DNA of 64,000 nucleotides from Ustulina deusta. Taxonomy: Eukaryota; Ascomycota; Sordariomycetes; Xylariales; Xylariaceae. Location: assembly GCA_023159155.1 (NCBI GenBank), contig JAJNNX010000037.1, positions 468,202 through 532,201 on the forward strand, read 5' to 3'. Under the pieces are notes generated by a model. It saw only the letters and a program-made list of their open reading frames with translations. It was not told where the DNA came from and did not search any database. Below, in pieces: positions 58,365 to 64,000 of the stretch; position 1 is the first letter of the stretch; each line of letters opens with the position of its first letter. A program made the position numbers and the translations under genes.

Positions 58365-61300
58365 ATTAATAGCTAAAATAGTTATAATAATAAATAATAT
58401 ATTATAAATAAAAAGAATTTACGAACTATTTAATAAATATAATATTTTTTATAATAAAAATATTATATTTATGCTAAATAATTAAAAAATATAAATAGAC
58501 TTAATAAATAAATAGTAAAATTAGTTTAAAATTATTAAAGCATATTTATTAAGTATTAAAAATTATAAATTTTTAACATTAAATATAATAAAATATATAT
58601 TTAAAAAAAATTTATATTTATAAATAAACTTATTTTAATTGTTTGTTTTATTTTTATTGTTTAAAAAATAGTTAATAGTACTAAAAATGTTAATTAGTAA
58701 TAAATTTATAATTATTAAACAAAATTATAATACTAAATATATATTTGCTATTTAGCTAAAATAATATAATTAAAAATATAATTAATAAATTTTAGTTTAT
58801 GTTATTTAATATATTAAGTTTTTTTTTTTAATTATTAATATATTTTAAATATTACAATAAAATAGTTATTATTAGTTTTTAAAGCTTTAAAAAATTAAAT
58901 ATAATATTAATAAGATTGAAAAATTTATTAGTATTTATATAAAAATTTATAAACTATTGGTTTTTTATATACTATATTTTTATATAAACTTATATTAATA
59001 ATATAATTATTTTTAGTAATAATTTTAATATTTATATAAAATATATAAAAATAGTAATAAAGATTTTTAATAAAGCAAAAGTTTATATTAATGCTTTAAA
59101 ATTTTTTGTTGTTTTTTTATTAGTATAGCTATTAAAATATAATATTAATAATAAAAATATTACCAAAATAAATAATAAAATTAAAATATTTAAAAAACTA
59201 AAAATATTATATATTTTTAAAGCTTTAAAAATATATATTAAAATAACTGGTTAGTTATATTATAAAATAGTTTAGTTTAACTATAAAATTAAAGTATTAC
59301 AATAAAAAAAAACTAATATAATAGCCTAAACAAAAAAAAAAAATTTACTTATTAGAAAATCTAAATTAGCAAAATAAAGCTTTATTTTTAAAGTTACTTT
59401 TAAAGTAATAAAAGAAAACAAAAAACTAAAAAATATTATAAAAATATTTATATATATAATATATTACTTATTACTATAAACTAAATAAGCTTTTTTTTTA
59501 AAATAAATAAAATAATATATTAATACGAAGCCAAAATATTTTAGTAATAAAAATTAAACTAATTATATTTTTATTTAAATTTAGTAGTAATATTAAAAGA
59601 AAATATAAATTAATAAAAAAAAAAGTAGTAGTAATAATTTAATTAAATATATAACTAGTAAATATATTAATAAATTATATATTAAATAAAAAAATAATAA
59701 TATATATTTTACTATATATTATAAATTTAAATAAAATTAACCTAAAATTTGCTAATATAACTAATTATTTTTTTTAATTTTATTTTAAAATTTACTATAT
59801 ATTAAAAAATATTCAACGTAAGATTAAATATATTTTTTAAATTATTATAAAAGCTAAAAAAAATAAATTAAATATATTAAATAATATTTAAAAAAATAAT
59901 ATTTATTAAGTATATTTTATTAAAAAAAATAAAGTTATAATAAACTTTTTTATATTAATTTTAATAATTAATAATAAGTTTATAAAAAAATAACTTAAAA
60001 ATATAATATTAATATTAGATATAGTTAAATAAAAAATATTTTATTTTAAAAAAAATAAAAAATAAAAAAAGCCAAAAAAAATAAAAAGCTAAATAGTTTT
60101 ATTGCTAAACTAATTAAATATTAAAAGAGTATAATAGCTTTTTTTTTATTTAATAATAATTTTTTTTTTATATTAGTTATAATAAAAAATAATTTTTATA
60201 TATGTTAAAAAATTATATTAAAAATATTTTTAAATTTATATATAATAAATATTACTATTTTAATATAAAATATATGCTATATAATCCATAAAGCATATAT
60301 TTTTTTAATAAATATTAAAATATATATTAGTTAATAACTTATTATATAATATATAAAAAAAACTAAATTAATAAATAATTAAAATATTAATTATTTTTTA
60401 TTATATTATTGCTATAGATTTTATTATAAATATTATATTGATATAATTAAAAATTATTAATAATTATTATTAATAATAAAAACTTAAAGTTTACTGGCAA
60501 AGGTTAAAAAAAATTTATAATATATTAGATATTAAACTTTTGTTTTAATAATTTATTATTTTTAAATAAATAAGCTTTTAAAAAAAAAGAACTAAATTAT
60601 TAAAATAGCTATTAAGCTTTATATAGTTACTAATTTAAATATTTTTTAAACTAAATTATTGCTAATATTATAATATTATTTAAATAATATATTATTAGTA
60701 ATAATTAGAAAATTATTAAACTAATTAGTACTAAAATTTTAGCTATAATTTATTATAAATATTTTAAACTAAATAAAAAGTATTAAAGCTAGTAATAAAG
60801 CAATAAAAATATTAAAAATAAAATATATTTAAAAAGCTAAATATTTAATTAATATAATTAATATAATTACTAAAAAAAATATAATAATAAATATATTTTA
60901 ATAACTTTTAATAAAAATAATATAGTTTATTTTAGATTATATAAAAGTTATTATTTATTTAATAAACTTAAATAAAAATAGTTACTAATAAAAGCAAAAC
61001 TTTTTGAAATTATTAAAAAAATAAAGCTATTAGTATATAAATTCGATTTTTTTAGTAGTTAATATATTTATTTTATAGTTTTAGTTATATAATTTTATAA
61101 ACTTAAAAAAAAAAAATTATTTTTAGTAAAAAGTCTGTTTATTAGGTTTAATTATTATTAAAAAGACTAAAAATTATTAAAAAATTAAAAAAATTACTTA
61201 AAAAAAAACTAAAACTATTAGTGCTTAATTTAATTAATAAATATAAAACTAATAATATTATAAATTAAGCAAAAAAAAAAAAAAATTATCATATTGTTTA

Positions 61301-62089
61301 TATAAAAAAAGATAATTTATTAAAATAATTAAGCTAAAAAAAATTAAAAAAAAATATATATAAAACAATAAATATATTATATTTATTTTAAAAAGTTTTT
61401 ATTTTTTAAAAATTATAAGCTAACTATATATATTAACAAAAAATATAATATATTTTTTATAATTATTTTATTTTTTTGAAAAACTATATTAAAAATAATA
61501 AATATATAGCTATAAATAAAAAATATATTACTAAGCTTAGCTATTATAATAATAATAAAAGAACTACTATAAAAATAATATATAAATAGCTAAAAGAAAA
61601 AATATACCATTATAGCTACTCATAATAAAATAAACAGTAATACTTCTTTTATATATTTAAATGTACTTTTTTAAATAATAAAGCATATTTACTATTAAAC
61701 ATACTTGCTATAAACTAATATAGCTATAATAAAAAGAATAAAATATAAAATTATATATTAGTCTATTTATATAAACAAGCTTTACCTCCCCTATTTTTTT
61801 TATTACTTTTTTCTTTTATAAAATTCAAAAAAAGTTTATTTTATTATATTTAGTATTAGATCTATAAAAATACTAACTATTATAGTAACTATATTAAACT
61901 TAATAAATTAATTATTAATTTAAAATTAGCTCTAATATAATAATAATATTATTTTTTTTATTTAATAGTTATAATAATAAAAATATTATACTTAATAAAA
62001 GAATATAAACGCTATAGTTATTAATAAATATATTATTTTTGCTAATTAAAAACTTAATATCCCTGCTATTTAAAGCACTAGTATAAACT

Positions 62090-62090
<1 letters not shown>

Positions 62091-62123
<33 letters not shown>
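62091..62123. repeat. (TAA)n microsatellite
   Basis: About eleven perfect TAA units in AT-rich DNA. Confidence 0.9.
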
Positions 62124-62129
<6 letters not shown>

Positions 62130-62789
62130 TATATTTATTATAATATATAATAATACTAAAAATAAATATATAATTATAAGTTTTAATTAAAAGAATAATA
62201 AAAAGATTAAAAATAATAAATTACGTATTAAAAGCAAAAAATAGCTAACTATTACTATTAGATTATTTAAAAATAGTAATAATAATAATGATAATAAAAA
62301 TAAGTTTTATATAGTATTATATAGCTATAAAAAATAAATATTATATAATAGTAATAATTTAGAAAGTAATAATTAATAAAACATTTATTATAAGTTTAAT
62401 TTTTTTTATAACTTAGTTATTAAAAAGCTTACTAAACTATTTAGTAAAAATAATAAAAGATTTTTTATAGCTAATAGTTTTATATAAAATTTTAAAATTA
62501 AATATATAAATATTATAAAAACTAAAAATTAGAAAAAGTATAAAACTTTTTATTTTTTAATAAAGCTAGTATTTTAGCTTTTAAGTTTATATTTTTAAAT
62601 AATAGCTTTAATATAATAATTATAAAATAATTAGTAAAGCTTAGCTAAATAGATTTAATATAGATTAAATTTAATTATAAAAAAACTATAAATAACTTTA
62701 ATAAATTTATTATTTAGTTTTATATTTATTTAAAAAAGTATATTAATAATTTTAAAAAAAATATTATAAGAAAATTAATTTAAACGTTA

Positions 62790-62910
62790 TATTGTAGTAA
62801 GGCTGGTACGCGCGTATAGAAAATAGGTCCTTAATTATAGAATAGAACGTATTTTCGGAAACCTTAGAAATTATAAAACAAAAAGTATAATAAACGCGCG
62901 TTTTTATTTA
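62790..62910. other. Less-mutated islet in the right AT block
   Basis: Contains GGCTGGTACGCGCGTATAG, TTTTCGGAAACC and AAACGCGCGTTT, words rich in CpG that do not survive in the DNA around it. It may be the remnant of a short LTR or MITE, but no partner copy or duplication was found in the window. Confidence 0.4.
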
Positions 62911-64000
62911 AAGCTACAAAAAACTTTTTTTTTTTTTATATATAAAAAAATGAATAATTATTATAGAATACTAAATAAAAATAAAAAATTTGTTTTATTA
63001 TTTAATTATTGTATTTTTAATTATATTTATATATTAGATTTTAACCTAATAGATATAAAAATTTATAAGCTAGAAAATATAATCTTATATAAAAAAATTA
63101 AGTAAGTTTAATTAGTTTTAGTATATAATATGCCGATTAAAAGCTTTGCTTTATTTTATTAGTATTTTTAGTAAAGCAATAAAAATTAATATTATTTAAT
63201 GTTTTTTTAAGTATAACCTATAATTAAAAATTAATATTTCTAGCTAATATATTTAATATATAAAAACTAACTACTAATTATACCAATTAATTATATTTTT
63301 TTTTAACATAATTTAATAATGTAATACAAAAATAATAAAAAACTAACTATAATAAAAATTAAATAAATATAAAATATTAAGAGAACTGCTGTTTTTAAAA
63401 CAATTAATTATAAAAATACTAATAGTACTATACTGTTTTTATTAAATTTATAAAAGAAATATAAAATTTAACTATAGTTTTATTAAATTTAAATATATAT
63501 AAACTTTTAATAAAGAACCTATAAAAATACTATGCTAATTATATATGTTGATATAGCAATAGAAACTATAAAATATTAAATAAAAAAATATTATTAAAAC
63601 TTAAAAACTATTATTTTATTTTTAAAATATTTATTATTTTGTTATTTCTATATATTAATAGTTCTAATTATACAAGGTTTTTTTTTTTTAAAACTATAAA
63701 GCAGATTTTATAGATATATTGCTAATTAGCCTATTTTATAGTTTAGTGTTTTGTTTTAGTAATAATACGTTGGACCTTAGCTATAATTTTTTTTTTTTTT
63801 AAATTGCTATACTTTATATACTAAAAAAATATATATAATTAAAAATATTTTACTAATTAATAATTTGCTATATTAAAATAACATTTTTAATTAATAAAAC
63901 TAATAATTAGCTATAAACTATTTTATATATATTATAGCTATAGTATTAAATAATAGTTTTATTAGCTTAAATTATTTTATTAAATTGTTAGTTTAGTTTT

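Larger units (their letters stand above)
54646..64000 (+). mobile_element. RIP-decayed retroelement(s), aspartic-protease relic
   Basis: The old repeat breaks off after CTTAGAACTTTTAA at 54645 (compare 10480, where it continues). Unrelated AT-rich DNA then runs to the window end. Near 57313 the plus strand reads VCLNTKYSSILINKSFIKNF, which looks like a retropepsin VCLDTGxSSxLxxxxF motif after G-to-A change. It is followed about 70 residues later by a LKLKILIKTKFIL string resembling the family's LKPKILIGTDFL. So at least part is an LTR-type pol gene reading rightward. It is interrupted by the solo LTR at 58094. Its own LTRs and ends were not found; more than one element may be present. Confidence 0.55.

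Overview
The window looks like a filamentous ascomycete (Pezizomycotina) chromosome. It has two extremely AT-rich blocks (about 1-34,600 and 49,600-64,000) around a GC-normal island (about 34,600-49,600). Genes in the island have short spliceosomal introns of 45-194 nt. The AT blocks are dominated by TpA-rich sequence in which recognisable retrotransposon proteins survive only as C-to-T / G-to-A ghosts (for example a reverse transcriptase whose catalytic Asp-Asp now reads Asn-Asn). This is the signature of repeat-induced point mutation (RIP) or a similar process. No species can be named from sequence reading alone.

Left AT block: a truncated LTR element (1-1443); a complete Ty3/Gypsy element with 224/225-bp LTRs and an AAAAC target duplication (3393-10128); a minus-strand reverse-transcriptase relic between direct repeats (10683-14665); solo LTRs (15455-15707, 19370-19636, 31947-32215); a complete 7.66-kb LTR element nested in an older repeat with an ATAAT duplication (22951-30613); and a short MITE-like family present in at least seven copies across the window. 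Right AT block: more of the same old repeats, two solo LTRs (51884-52136, 58094-58364) and a retroelement with a decayed aspartic-protease motif.

Island, all main genes on the minus strand: (i) an intact seven-exon mitochondrial acetolactate synthase gene (ilv2 type, 675 aa, 36211-38784). It carries Val where yeast Pro192 / Arabidopsis Pro197 sits, the main sulfonylurea-resistance position. (ii) A large, probably damaged gene (40678-45443) that joins a GIY-YIG nuclease domain to eight Myb/SANT-like repeats. (iii) A DUF3435 tyrosine-recombinase gene (46561 to about 49190) of the Starship 'captain' type, with a C2H2 tail, broken by a CGA-to-TGA type stop and a frameshift.

The recombinase lies at the right edge of the island and points inward, which is the arrangement expected of a Starship giant mobile element. 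The working hypothesis is that part or all of the island is a dead Starship-like element carrying the nuclease-Myb gene and possibly the divergent acetolactate synthase as cargo. The alternative is that ilv2 is the resident core gene. Two small TIR elements (34727-34985; 38989-39609, the latter about 200 bp upstream of ilv2) and an array of GCTAGCCC / GGGCTGGTAC hairpins (45600-46018) add to the mobile-DNA character. The short LTRs and MITEs stay GC-rich while the longer elements are erased, which fits the known length threshold of RIP.
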